In this document: in pieces, positions 1 through 5,322 of the stretch
How positions within the stretch are numbered: position 1 is the first letter of the stretch
Layout of the letters: the number at the start of each line of letters is the position of its first letter
Position numbers and translations under genes: made by a program
Notes under the pieces: model-generated
What the model saw: the letters and a program-made list of their open reading frames with translations, nothing else
What the model was told of the DNA's origin: nothing
Databases searched by the model: none
NCBI GenBank assembly: GCA_024405235.1
Contig: JAKSPA010000139.1
Location: 1 to 5,322 of the forward strand
DNA length: 5,322 nt
From: Lentisphaeria bacterium
GTDB taxonomy: Bacteria; Verrucomicrobiota; Lentisphaeria; Oligosphaerales; Oligosphaeraceae
Direction of reading: 5' to 3'

Positions 1-1477
1 CGCGGATTTCAATGCGGCCGCCCTCGAAAAGCAGCTGTGTATTCTCGACACGGCGCTTTGCAAGCTCGACACTGTTTTTCTGAATGGTGATGTTCTTTGC
101 ATATGTTTCAAGCTGCTTCCATGTAAGGCGCAACTCCAGAACCAATTCGTCATGAGCATCTTCGCAGTTCCGCAAGGCCTGTTGATACGAAATGATTGCT
201 CTGCGCAGCGCAATCGTCTCGTCAAGCCTGTCGAACGGCAGATTCAGATCGATCTGCGCAGAATAGTCGGCGGAAAGCGCGCGAATTGAACTCAGTCGAT
301 TCTTCGCCTTGCTGGCGGCTTGCGCATCGAGCGTCAAGTCCAGTCTGGTTTTCATGGCATCCTCAGCGATGGTGACCGCTCTGCGTGCATCTTCTATGCC
401 GTCGCGCAAGGTCGCGTAGTCCAAACGCTGCTTGAGTGCAATCTCGACCGCTTCCTCCAGAGTCATCGGCGGCTTCGGAAGAGTGATCTCCAGCAGACGG
501 TCCAAATCGTCGCGTTCGACTTCCAGATCCGTATCCAAAGGCAACGCGAGCGCAAGCTTCAACTGGTCCTTCGCCGTCTCTAGATCCTCTTCACGACCGA
601 CAAGAGTCGTCTCAGCCGTCAGGACTTTCTGACGCGCCTGGTCGACCTCGAACTGATTGACACGGTTGGCGTCCGCCATGGCTTCGGAGCGCTCAAGCGA
701 CGACTGGAAACTCGCATAGCTCTTTCTGGCGATGTCCAATGCATCCTCCGCATTCAGGACCGCATAGTATTTGCGCGCAATGGATATCTGAAGGTTCTGG
801 CGCGAACGCGCATACGTTCTAAGCGCATAGATGAGATTGCGTTCCGCCTGAGTCAGATTTTCACGAGCGACGGTTGTATTGAAGCCCTGGAGAAGCGGTT
901 GCGTAAGTGTCAAACTCGCAAGAGACGATATGCTCAGCGATTTGTCGCCTGAAAAATAGCGAAGCGTGGAAGTCGCGAGTTTTCCGGCAAGACGGCCGCC
1001 CGCTGCGAATTTCTTCGAGAATCCAAGAGAGGAATTCGTACTTAATGTACTAAAGGGCGGCTGCTGGTCGATGCCGAAAATTGCAGAGAAATTGTTCGTG
1101 GGATTCCACTCCCATTCGTGAAGGACGCGTCTCAGCGACAGGGCCGAAGAAAACAGCGTCTCTCGCGCATTCTGATAGCTGCGGTTGTTCTGTGCCGCCA
1201 TCCGCAGAGTTTCGCGGAGATTCAGTTTCAAATAAGATGGATACTCCGCTTTGGCCGCTTCGGGATCGACTTCCTGAAGCCTGATCGTCTCCGGTTCGCT
1301 TCCAGGGAAAGCGACCTGCTGCGCGGAAGTCAGCAGTTCGTCAACATCGTCATTCAACGACGCGAGGCGTTTCGGAGTGGAGCATCCTGCAAAGAGAAGC
1401 GCGATCACGCACAGTCCTGCAAAGTATTTTGATGTAGATATCAAGCGACGCATTGACGGCAAATCTAAATTTCTCAT
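1..1477 (-). CDS. TolC-family outer-membrane efflux lipoprotein, 3' end cut by window edge
   Basis: The frame is open from ATG at 1477 to the left edge, giving 492 visible residues and no stop. Residues 17-32 form a hydrophobic signal ending in LLFAGC, a lipobox with Cys32 as the lipidation site, so the mature protein should be an outer-membrane lipoprotein as in the NodT/OprM branch of TolC proteins. Residues about 84-310 match the first outer-membrane-efflux repeat (LNLRETLRMAAQNNR, then LTQPLLQGF at 191-199, followed by long helices). Residues from about 338 start the second repeat (MTLEEAVEIALKQR, then LNLPFDR at 411-417). Such proteins form a trimeric channel that exports substrates for RND, MFS or ABC pumps or type I secretion; no pump partner is in the window, so the substrate is unknown. 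The ATG at 1477 is preferred over ATG at 1453 because GAG lies 8 nt upstream, while 1453 has no ribosome binding site. Family assignment is firm; the specific role is not. Confidence 0.9.
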   Translation of the reverse strand, partial: MRNLDLPSMRRLISTSKYFAGLCVIALLFAGCSTPKRLASLNDDVDELLTSAQQVAFPGSEPETIRLQEVDPEAAKAEYPSYLKLNLRETLRMAAQNNRSYQNARETLFSSALSLRRVLHEWEWNPTNNFSAIFGIDQQPPFSTLSTNSSLGFSKKFAAGGRLAGKLATSTLRYFSGDKSLSISSLASLTLTQPLLQGFNTTVARENLTQAERNLIYALRTYARSRQNLQISIARKYYAVLNAEDALDIARKSYASFQSSLERSEAMADANRVNQFEVDQARQKVLTAETTLVGREEDLETAKDQLKLALALPLDTDLEVERDDLDRLLEITLPKPPMTLEEAVEIALKQRLDYATLRDGIEDARRAVTIAEDAMKTRLDLTLDAQAASKAKNRLSSIRALSADYSAQIDLNLPFDRLDETIALRRAIISYQQALRNCEDAHDELVLELRLTWKQLETYAKNITIQKNSVELAKRRVENTQLLFEGGRIEIR

Positions 1478-1518
1478 GCTCTTTTCTCAATATCGACGTG
1501 CTTGTTTTCAAACAATCA

Positions 1519-1547
1519 TCTTATAATTCTCATTAGAAGACAACTAA
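1519..1547 (-). promoter_or_regulatory. Weak candidate promoter of the TolC-like gene, with a Fur-box-like overlap
   Basis: On the minus strand TATAAG (1525-1520) could be a -10 box with TTAGTT (1547-1542) as a poor -35 box at 16-nt spacing. The 19-mer at 1519-1537 matches the enterobacterial Fur consensus at about 12 of 19 positions by eye, with the left half (TAATGA) best. A further inverted repeat, TTGTTT/AAACAA with a 2-nt centre, lies at 1502-1515 between this site and the gene. The region is AT-rich, so both matches could be chance. Confidence 0.25.
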
Positions 1548-1576
1548 TCTGAATTAAGATCACGAAAGTCACTCGA

Positions 1577-1660
1577 CTCCCAATGCACATTTCTATTGGT
1601 TTGCGCAAGACAGACATTCTGTATAAACGAATATCGATTCGCTTTATTGTGCATTGGGAG
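1577..1660. other. 84-nt multi-hairpin element bounded by a perfect 13-bp inverted repeat
   Basis: CTCCCAATGCACA at 1577-1589 is the exact reverse complement of 1648-1660. The enclosed bases fold further: ACAGA-CAT-TCTGT at 1610-1622 is a 5-bp hairpin. It abuts a 10-bp hairpin at 1623-1647 (ATAAACGAAT, ATCG loop, ATTCG, one bulged C, TTTAT). That hairpin in turn abuts the right arm of the outer stem. The remaining 20 nt (1590-1609) contain the palindrome TTGCGCAA. No U-run follows on either strand, so it is not an ordinary intrinsic terminator. It lies after the beta-helix gene and about 100 nt before the TolC-like start, so it may be a 3' UTR structure, a leader RNA or a small DNA element. 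The pairing is seen directly; the function is unknown. Confidence 0.6.
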
Positions 1661-1682
1661 ACGATAATTGAAAAGTTTTTCG

Positions 1683-3020
1683 TTATGTCAACTGTGCGGC
1701 GTAGCCTTCGCGGGCTGCGAAGAGCTTGTAGCAGGCAGCCAGCGGATAGCGGTTGCCGTACATGGACACCTTCGTCTCGATCTTGCCGACTTTGTTCATG
1801 CCCATTGCGGCACGGAAGATGTTCGCGGGCGAGTTCTCGTCGTAGTCGGTCGTCTCCGAATAGGAGATGTTGAGGAATGCGTTGAGATAGGCCTCGTTGA
1901 TGCGGCCCTTGAAAACCGCAGGATCCTTCAGAGAGATGTTGCTGTCCACATCTTCGATGCCAGGATAGTCGCACATGTCTTCGAATTCGTCGCCATCGAC
2001 GAAGAGCTTGAGGATGCTCGGGCTCTTCGTGACGGTCACGTCGGCATTCTTGTTGAGGAAGAAGACGTTGTCGTTGATGGTGATGTTCTTGACGAGGCGG
2101 CTGACACCAGGCTGCTTGGCATCGCCCTTGTCGTTGCCGATACCAGCCATCACATTGAGGCCGAAGATATTGTGATGTATATTGGACTTCACCATCGTCA
2201 GGCAGCGGAAGCCGTAGCCCATGTCGCTGAGTTCGTCGGTGCGGCTCCAAGTGAAGAGAACCGTGTTGTTGGCGAACTCCACATCCACCAGCTCGCTGGA
2301 TGGATTCTGAGCATTCGCGGAACCAGAGACTTCGCAGGATTCCATGCGGCTGGCAACGAAGATGTTGTTCAGAATCTTCACGGTGCCCTTGTATTTGGAG
2401 ATGTTCACGGCGAAATTACCAGCGTTCGCGAAGATGCAGTTCTGGATGACGATGTCGCCCTCGAAACGGTTCTGCGTCTCGGCATAGACAGAGTAGGATT
2501 TTGCGGACGCGAACTGGTCCTTCGACCCCTTTGCAGGCGGCTCAAGCCACATGCCCGTCTCGACGCCCTCCGGCTTGCCTTTCACATCGTGGTAGCTGTT
2601 CATGTAGCCCTGGTCGACTACAATTCCGTCAAGAACCATGGCTGGACCAGCGCCTGCAGGCATCTTAAGCGTGATGACGCTCAAGCCCTTGGTGTCGTTC
2701 TTTTCGTTCTTCGGCTGAATCAGCGCTGGATGGGTCTGAAGATTGCGCTCGGAGAAGTCCGCCGCATAGCCGCCCATGAGAGTCACAGGCTTGTCGATGA
2801 TTATCTCGCTGGCGCCCATAAGGCCAGTGTAGGTTCCCTCGGCGACATAGATTGTATCCCCAGCAGCAGCAGCCTTGACGGCGTCCGAGATCGCCTTGAA
2901 TGGCGCCTCCTTCGTGCCTGGCCCCTTCTTCTTGCCAGTCGTCTGCGAAACATACCACTCTCCCGCCATGACACTGAAGGTCATCGCAATAACGGCAGCA
3001 ATTCCAAGAAATTTCTTCAT
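1683..3020 (-). CDS. Secreted parallel beta-helix protein with an N-terminal DUF1565-like segment
   Basis: This 445-residue protein begins with a classical signal peptide (MKKFLGIAAVIAMTFSVMAG, cleavage near 19-21), so it is exported. Residues 22-86 follow the DUF1565 pattern: WYVS, a Gly/Lys-rich turn with GPGTKEAPFKAI, a helix, then GDTIYVAEGTYTG and a strand ending LMGGY. Residues about 188-330 hold successive beta-helix rungs such as DIVIQNCIFANA, TVKILNNIFVAS, VDVEFANNTVLF and KNITINDNVFFLN, typical of right-handed pectate-lyase-like folds. The tail (about 345-445) is not recognised. Proteins of this fold are polysaccharide lyases, glycosidases or surface adhesins; I see no diagnostic catalytic motif and assign no activity. 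The start is supported by AAGGAG 10 nt upstream. The TolC-like gene follows 205 nt downstream on the same strand. Export and fold are well supported; the substrate is unknown. Confidence 0.88.
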   Translation of the reverse strand: MKKFLGIAAVIAMTFSVMAGEWYVSQTTGKKKGPGTKEAPFKAISDAVKAAAAGDTIYVAEGTYTGLMGASEIIIDKPVTLMGGYAADFSERNLQTHPALIQPKNEKNDTKGLSVITLKMPAGAGPAMVLDGIVVDQGYMNSYHDVKGKPEGVETGMWLEPPAKGSKDQFASAKSYSVYAETQNRFEGDIVIQNCIFANAGNFAVNISKYKGTVKILNNIFVASRMESCEVSGSANAQNPSSELVDVEFANNTVLFTWSRTDELSDMGYGFRCLTMVKSNIHHNIFGLNVMAGIGNDKGDAKQPGVSRLVKNITINDNVFFLNKNADVTVTKSPSILKLFVDGDEFEDMCDYPGIEDVDSNISLKDPAVFKGRINEAYLNAFLNISYSETTDYDENSPANIFRAAMGMNKVGKIETKVSMYGNRYPLAACYKLFAAREGYAAQLT

Positions 3021-3030
3021 TCTGCAATTT

Positions 3031-3036
3031 CTCCTT
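3031..3036 (-). promoter_or_regulatory. Ribosome binding site of the beta-helix gene
   Basis: AAGGAG on the minus strand lies 10 nt before the ATG at 3020. It is a strong Shine-Dalgarno match and fixes the start just ahead of the signal peptide. A TGCAAA hexamer at 3048-3053, upstream of it, resembles the boxes beside the regulator gene. I see no convincing -35/-10 pair in the AT-rich 3037-3142 stretch; a short inverted repeat TACAT/ATGTA lies at 3080-3093. Confidence 0.8.
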
Positions 3037-3142
3037 TCTGTTACTGTTGCAAACTAAAAAATGACAATGCATCTCGTAATACATAATAATGTAATTCAAT
3101 GTTTCATATCGTAGTCATCTTCCACGCAAGACATACTTTTTT

Positions 3143-3259
3143 TCACTTGCTTTGTTCACCAAGAAGTCCTTTGAGTCCCTTTGGTCCCTTTGGTCCCTTT
3201 GGTCCCTTTGGTCCCTTTGGTCCCTTGCTACCCTCTTCTGTCACCCCAGTTCGTGACAT
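3143..3259 (-). other. Possible 38-codon collagen-like reading frame overlapping the regulator's 3' end
   Basis: In the +1 frame relative to the regulator, an ATG at 3259 opens a 38-residue frame ending at TGA 3145-3143. From residue 10 it reads in Gly-X-Y triplets: GSK, five GPK, GLK, GLL, GEQ, then SK and stop. The Gly periodicity continues through two or three triplets beyond the exact repeat copies. No ribosome binding site precedes the ATG, so it may instead be the displaced tail of the regulator or a by-product of the DNA repeat. The +1 frame is blocked upstream by a TAG near 3338, so any frameshift joining it to the regulator must lie between there and 3230. Confidence 0.25.
3176..3226. 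repeat. 9-bp tandem repeat, five exact copies plus a partial one
   Basis: The plus strand has TCCCTTTGG five times in a row (3176-3220) followed by TCCCTT (3221-3226). A decayed copy (TCCTTTGAG) lies at 3167-3175, and on the other side the regulator's last codon and stop (GGG TAG, 3233-3228) sit in what looks like another decayed unit. On the minus strand the unit is GGGACCAAA. A change of one unit keeps the reading frame, so length variation would not scramble any frame through it. It begins at the regulator's stop codon. Confidence 0.95.
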
Positions 3260-4148
3260 CGTGCATGACGTGAACAAATCGCGAGAGATATTCGGCCTCC
3301 GCTGCCTCCACCGATGCAATGCGGCTGCTTCGTTCTATAGCCTGCCCAAGCATTGTCCGCAGAGTTGAAGGAAGACGTTTCGGAACGCTCTTCAGTGCGA
3401 CGACATAGTGATGATAATCCACCAGCGGCGCATCTAGAAAACGGTTAAGAAACGCATCCAATATTTCTATATGTTCATTCCTGCAGCGTCTCGTTCCGCA
3501 TTTCTCCCAATTTCTTACAGAATACAGACTGACGCCCATCACGGCGGACAAATCCCTCCTGCCGACTCCCAATTCCGCTCTGATTTGCTGCAATCGCTCC
3601 GATATCTCCTCCGTTATTTCGCCATTGAATGAAATTTGCCTTGATCGCGGGACTTGAGACAACGCCGCACTCGGCAGCGTCTCCGCAAACACATTCGAGA
3701 TGCTCAATATATGCCGATGAGGCGTTTTTCGTGTCAGAGCACTCTGCAAATGCCGAACAATGCGACGGGTTTCGCTGCGGTTGATGCGAAGTCGACCGTA
3801 GGTTTCGCCTATATGCCTGAAACAGACCAGCAAGACCAAATGACAATGCCAGGGACGGTATCCGCCAAACAATCCGCACACGTTTGGACAATCCAGCGCG
3901 GCTTCCTTGAAACACGCCTCTAGCGCTTTGAAATGCCTCGGAGAGCAGGAGACGATTGTGCCGCTCTCCCACTTTTTCACGGTTGTCCCATGAACGCCGC
4001 AACGCCTCCCTATTCCTGTATAGCTAAGGTGCTTGATTTCACGCAAAATCCTGACGCGGTTCCTGTCTTCTGATGTCAGAAGATGAAAATCCCATGGATA
4101 TAATTCAGGAGATTTTTTTGACGCCGTTTTTTGCAATTTTACACTCAT
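3228..4148 (-). CDS. Putative DNA-binding regulator with two XRE/Cro-like HTH domains
   Basis: This 306-residue protein contains two segments with the XRE/Cro helix-turn-helix pattern. The first, about 31-80, includes LSYTGIGRRCGVHGTTVKKW and then ESGT. The second, about 182-236, includes IRAELGVGRRDLSAVMGVS and VRNWEKCGTRR. Both show the GV..(S/T)V..WE signature of the recognition helix. The linker holds a Cys/His cluster (Cys79, Cys87, Cys91, His101-Cys102-His103, Cys109) that could be a metal site, though this is speculative. The tail from about 245 is unassigned; no enzyme, receiver or membrane domain is visible. The start at 4148 lacks a Shine-Dalgarno, but a TATAAG -10-like box 18 nt upstream suggests a very short leader, which would fit. 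The gene is divergent from icd and its stop lies in the first unit of a 9-bp repeat. DNA binding is a good inference; targets and ligand are unknown. Confidence 0.78.
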   Translation of the reverse strand: MSVKLQKTASKKSPELYPWDFHLLTSEDRNRVRILREIKHLSYTGIGRRCGVHGTTVKKWESGTIVSCSPRHFKALEACFKEAALDCPNVCGLFGGYRPWHCHLVLLVCFRHIGETYGRLRINRSETRRIVRHLQSALTRKTPHRHILSISNVFAETLPSAALSQVPRSRQISFNGEITEEISERLQQIRAELGVGRRDLSAVMGVSLYSVRNWEKCGTRRCRNEHIEILDAFLNRFLDAPLVDYHHYVVALKSVPKRLPSTLRTMLGQAIERSSRIASVEAAEAEYLSRFVHVMHDVTNWGDRRG

Positions 4149-4214
4149 CTACTTGCAAATTAATCACTTATACACTTAAGAGACAATTTGCATAAGATAA
4201 GGATGCAAAAAACG
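4125..4214. promoter_or_regulatory. Cluster of four TGCAAA boxes, candidate operator of the double-HTH regulator
   Basis: TTTGCA (4130-4135), TGCAAA (4154-4159), TTTGCA (4187-4192) and TGCAAA (4204-4209) alternate in orientation. The outer two extend to a perfect 11-bp inverted repeat, CGTTTTTTGCA (4125-4135) with TGCAAAAAACG (4204-4214). The inner two extend to an 8-bp inverted repeat, TGCAAATT (4154-4161) with AATTTGCA (4185-4192). The inner pair brackets the regulator's putative promoter, as expected for autoregulation. The first box lies inside the regulator's first codons. Binding is inferred, not shown. Confidence 0.45.
4167..4195 (-). promoter_or_regulatory. Candidate promoter of the regulator gene
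   Basis: On the minus strand TATAAG (4172-4167) has TTATGC (4195-4190) 17 nt upstream. The -35 match is poor. Transcription would start about 12 nt before the ATG at 4148, consistent with the missing Shine-Dalgarno. The direct repeat CACTTA/CACTTA (4165-4170, 4173-4178, plus strand) overlaps the -10 box. Confidence 0.35.
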
Positions 4215-4407
4215 CATTCAAACAAAGGCAAGCAAGTTCACATCAAATTGGCCTTTTTGAACCAAAATTTCTTTTTGATGGGTGTTCTTTTGCGATTTCG
4301 CGATTATTCGGCCTGCGGACGAACGGCCCCTTTTCATTTTCAAGCAAGCTCAAGTATTCTGCATTATATTTTATAGTTTACATAATTCCGTAAAATCAAA
4401 AAAACAT
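4215..4407. other. Leader and promoter region of icd, no gene seen
   Basis: This stretch carries no convincing gene: the only plus-strand frame (from 4188, TTG start, 62 codons) lacks a good ribosome binding site and recognisable protein features. It holds a direct repeat GCGATT/GCGATT at 4292-4305 and an imperfect palindrome at 4307-4323 (TTCG..CC-TGC-GG..CGAA). Possible -10 boxes for icd are TATATT (4365-4370) and TATAGT (4372-4377), but neither has a good -35 box at normal spacing. Confidence 0.4.
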
Positions 4408-4412
4408 AGGAG
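4408..4412 (+). promoter_or_regulatory. Ribosome binding site of icd
   Basis: AGGAG lies 10 nt before the ATG at 4423 and supports that start over the in-frame ATG at 4441, which would remove conserved N-terminal residues without a site of its own. Confidence 0.8.
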
Positions 4413-4422
4413 CATTAATCTC

Positions 4423-5322
4423 ATGTCCGACATTATCACCATGGGTCCGGATGGTCTCGTCACCGGCAATCATCCCGTCATTCCGTTCATTGAAGGCGAC
4501 GGCATCGGTCCAGACATTTGGAAGGCCACACAGTCAGTCGTCGACGCAGCGGTTTCCAAAGCATACAACGGCACTCGCTCTATCGAATGGCTTGAACTTC
4601 TTGCAGGCGAAAAAGCCTTCAAAACCACTGGAAACTGGCTGCCTGACGAAACACTGGACGGCTTCAGAAAGTATCTCGTCGGAATCAAAGGACCACTGAC
4701 GACTCCCATCGGCGGCGGCATCCGCAGCCTGAACGTCGCGATTCGCCAGGCGCTGGACCTTTATGTCTGCCTGCGTCCAGTCCGTCATTTCGAAGGAGTC
4801 CCTTCTCCCGCAAAACATCCCGAACTGGTCGATATGACAATCTTCCGTGAAAACACAGAAGACATCTATGCGGGCATCGAATTCAAGTCCGGCTCTGCCG
4901 AAGCCACGAAGATTCTCGAATTCCTCAAGGCAGAATTTCCTGAGCGCTTTGCTAAAATCCGCTTTGCGGAAGACTGCGGCATCGGCATCAAACCCGTCTC
5001 GAAGGAAGGCACGCAGCGCCTTGTCGAAGCGGCAATCGACTACGCCATCCGCGAGGACCGCGACTCCGTCACGCTGGTTCACAAAGGCAACATCATGAAA
5101 TTCACGGAAGGCGCATTCCGTGACTGGGGCTATCAGATCGCTCGCGAGAAATACGGCGCGCAACTTGTCGGCGAAGGACCATGGTGCACATTCGCCAATC
5201 CCAAAACCGGAAAGACAATCACCGTGAAGGATGTCATTGCCGACGCCTTCCTGCAGCAGATCCAGACACGTCCCGCCGAATACAGCGTCGTCGCGACACT
5301 GAATCTGAATGGCGACTACATC
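4423..5322 (+). CDS. icd: Isocitrate dehydrogenase (NADP type, E. coli-like), 3' end cut by window edge
   Basis: Exactly 300 codons are visible of a family usually near 416 residues. The enzyme oxidatively decarboxylates isocitrate to 2-oxoglutarate in the cytosolic TCA cycle, with Mg2+ or Mn2+. Conserved blocks include IPFIEGDGIGPDIW (20-33), the substrate loop GGGIRSLNVAIRQ (97-109) with Ser102, Asn104 and Arg108, then CLRPVR (116-121), FRENTEDIYAGIE (141-153), LVHKGNIMKFTEGAF (218-232) with catalytic Lys221, VIADAFLQQI (271-280) with metal ligand Asp274, and LNLNGDYI (293-300) with Asp298. By alignment from memory, these correspond to E. coli Ser113, Lys230, Asp283 and Asp307. Ser102 is the residue that the AceK kinase phosphorylates in enteric bacteria; whether this host has AceK cannot be seen. 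The residues that set NADP versus NAD preference lie beyond the edge, so cofactor use is inferred from overall similarity. It is divergent from the regulator. Confidence 0.96.
   Translation, partial: MSDIITMGPDGLVTGNHPVIPFIEGDGIGPDIWKATQSVVDAAVSKAYNGTRSIEWLELLAGEKAFKTTGNWLPDETLDGFRKYLVGIKGPLTTPIGGGIRSLNVAIRQALDLYVCLRPVRHFEGVPSPAKHPELVDMTIFRENTEDIYAGIEFKSGSAEATKILEFLKAEFPERFAKIRFAEDCGIGIKPVSKEGTQRLVEAAIDYAIREDRDSVTLVHKGNIMKFTEGAFRDWGYQIAREKYGAQLVGEGPWCTFANPKTGKTITVKDVIADAFLQQIQTRPAEYSVVATLNLNGDYI

Noticed and set aside
320..632. Two overlapping short plus-strand frames inside the TolC-like gene
   Set aside because: The minus-strand TolC-family frame is continuous through this stretch with clear family motifs.
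1577..1660. tRNA gene, integron attC site, intrinsic terminator, or c-di-GMP riboswitch
   Set aside because: The 13-bp outer stem and two-hairpin layout do not fit a tRNA cloverleaf; attC core triplets are missing; no U-run follows. A short GCAAACCA resemblance to the c-di-GMP class on the minus strand lacks the rest of that consensus.
1577..1660. Miniature transposable element with terminal inverted repeats
   Set aside because: No convincing target-site duplication flanks it and no second copy is in the window; it stays possible only if other copies exist elsewhere in the genome.
1671..1682. Terminator after the beta-helix gene (GAAAA/TTTTC pairing)
   Set aside because: The stem is only 5 bp of A-T-rich pairs with a 2-nt loop and no U-run follows on the minus strand.
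1668..3086. A 472-codon plus-strand open frame opposite the beta-helix gene
   Set aside because: It is antisense to a gene with a signal peptide, a Shine-Dalgarno and recognisable rungs. Its own translation shows no family features, and long antisense frames are common with this codon bias.
4188..4376. A 62-codon plus-strand frame before icd
   Set aside because: It starts with TTG, has no good ribosome binding site, shows no domain or signal, and overlaps the candidate operator and icd promoter region.
4534..5163. A 209-codon minus-strand open frame opposite icd
   Set aside because: icd is unmistakable in the plus-strand frame; the antisense translation has no recognisable features.

Overview
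This is a 5.3 kb stretch of bacterial chromosome with four genes. Three lie on the minus strand: a TolC-family outer-membrane lipoprotein cut by the left edge, a secreted parallel beta-helix protein, and a regulator with two helix-turn-helix (HTH) domains. The fourth, NADP-type isocitrate dehydrogenase (icd), is on the plus strand and cut by the right edge. The TolC-like lipoprotein implies a diderm (Gram-negative) host. A secreted DUF1565-like beta-helix protein beside ordinary housekeeping metabolism would fit the Planctomycetes-Verrucomicrobia-Lentisphaerae group, but that placement is only an inference. No rRNA, tRNA, CRISPR array, transposase or phage gene is visible.

Layout. 1-1477 (minus) is the TolC-like gene. 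1478-1682 is a gap holding an 84-nt foldable element (1577-1660) and a weak promoter with a Fur-box-like overlap (1519-1547). 1683-3020 (minus) is the beta-helix gene with a clear ribosome binding site. 3021-3227 is a gap whose right half is a 9-bp tandem repeat that begins at the stop codon of the next gene. 3228-4148 (minus) is the double-HTH regulator. 4149-4422 is a divergent intergenic region with four TGCAAA boxes in alternating orientation around the putative regulator promoter. 4423-5322 (plus) is icd.

How the genes may work together. The regulator is divergent from icd, and the boxes between them are a natural place for it to control itself and perhaps icd. The TolC-like and beta-helix genes both act in the envelope and share a direction, but a 205-nt structured gap separates them, so co-transcription is uncertain.

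The most unusual features are three: the repeat that starts inside the regulator's stop region and reads as Gly-X-Lys collagen-like triplets in the +1 frame (and as an evenly spaced G-tract array); the 84-nt element with two competing pairings; and the regulator itself, which I cannot assign to a named family beyond its two HTH folds.
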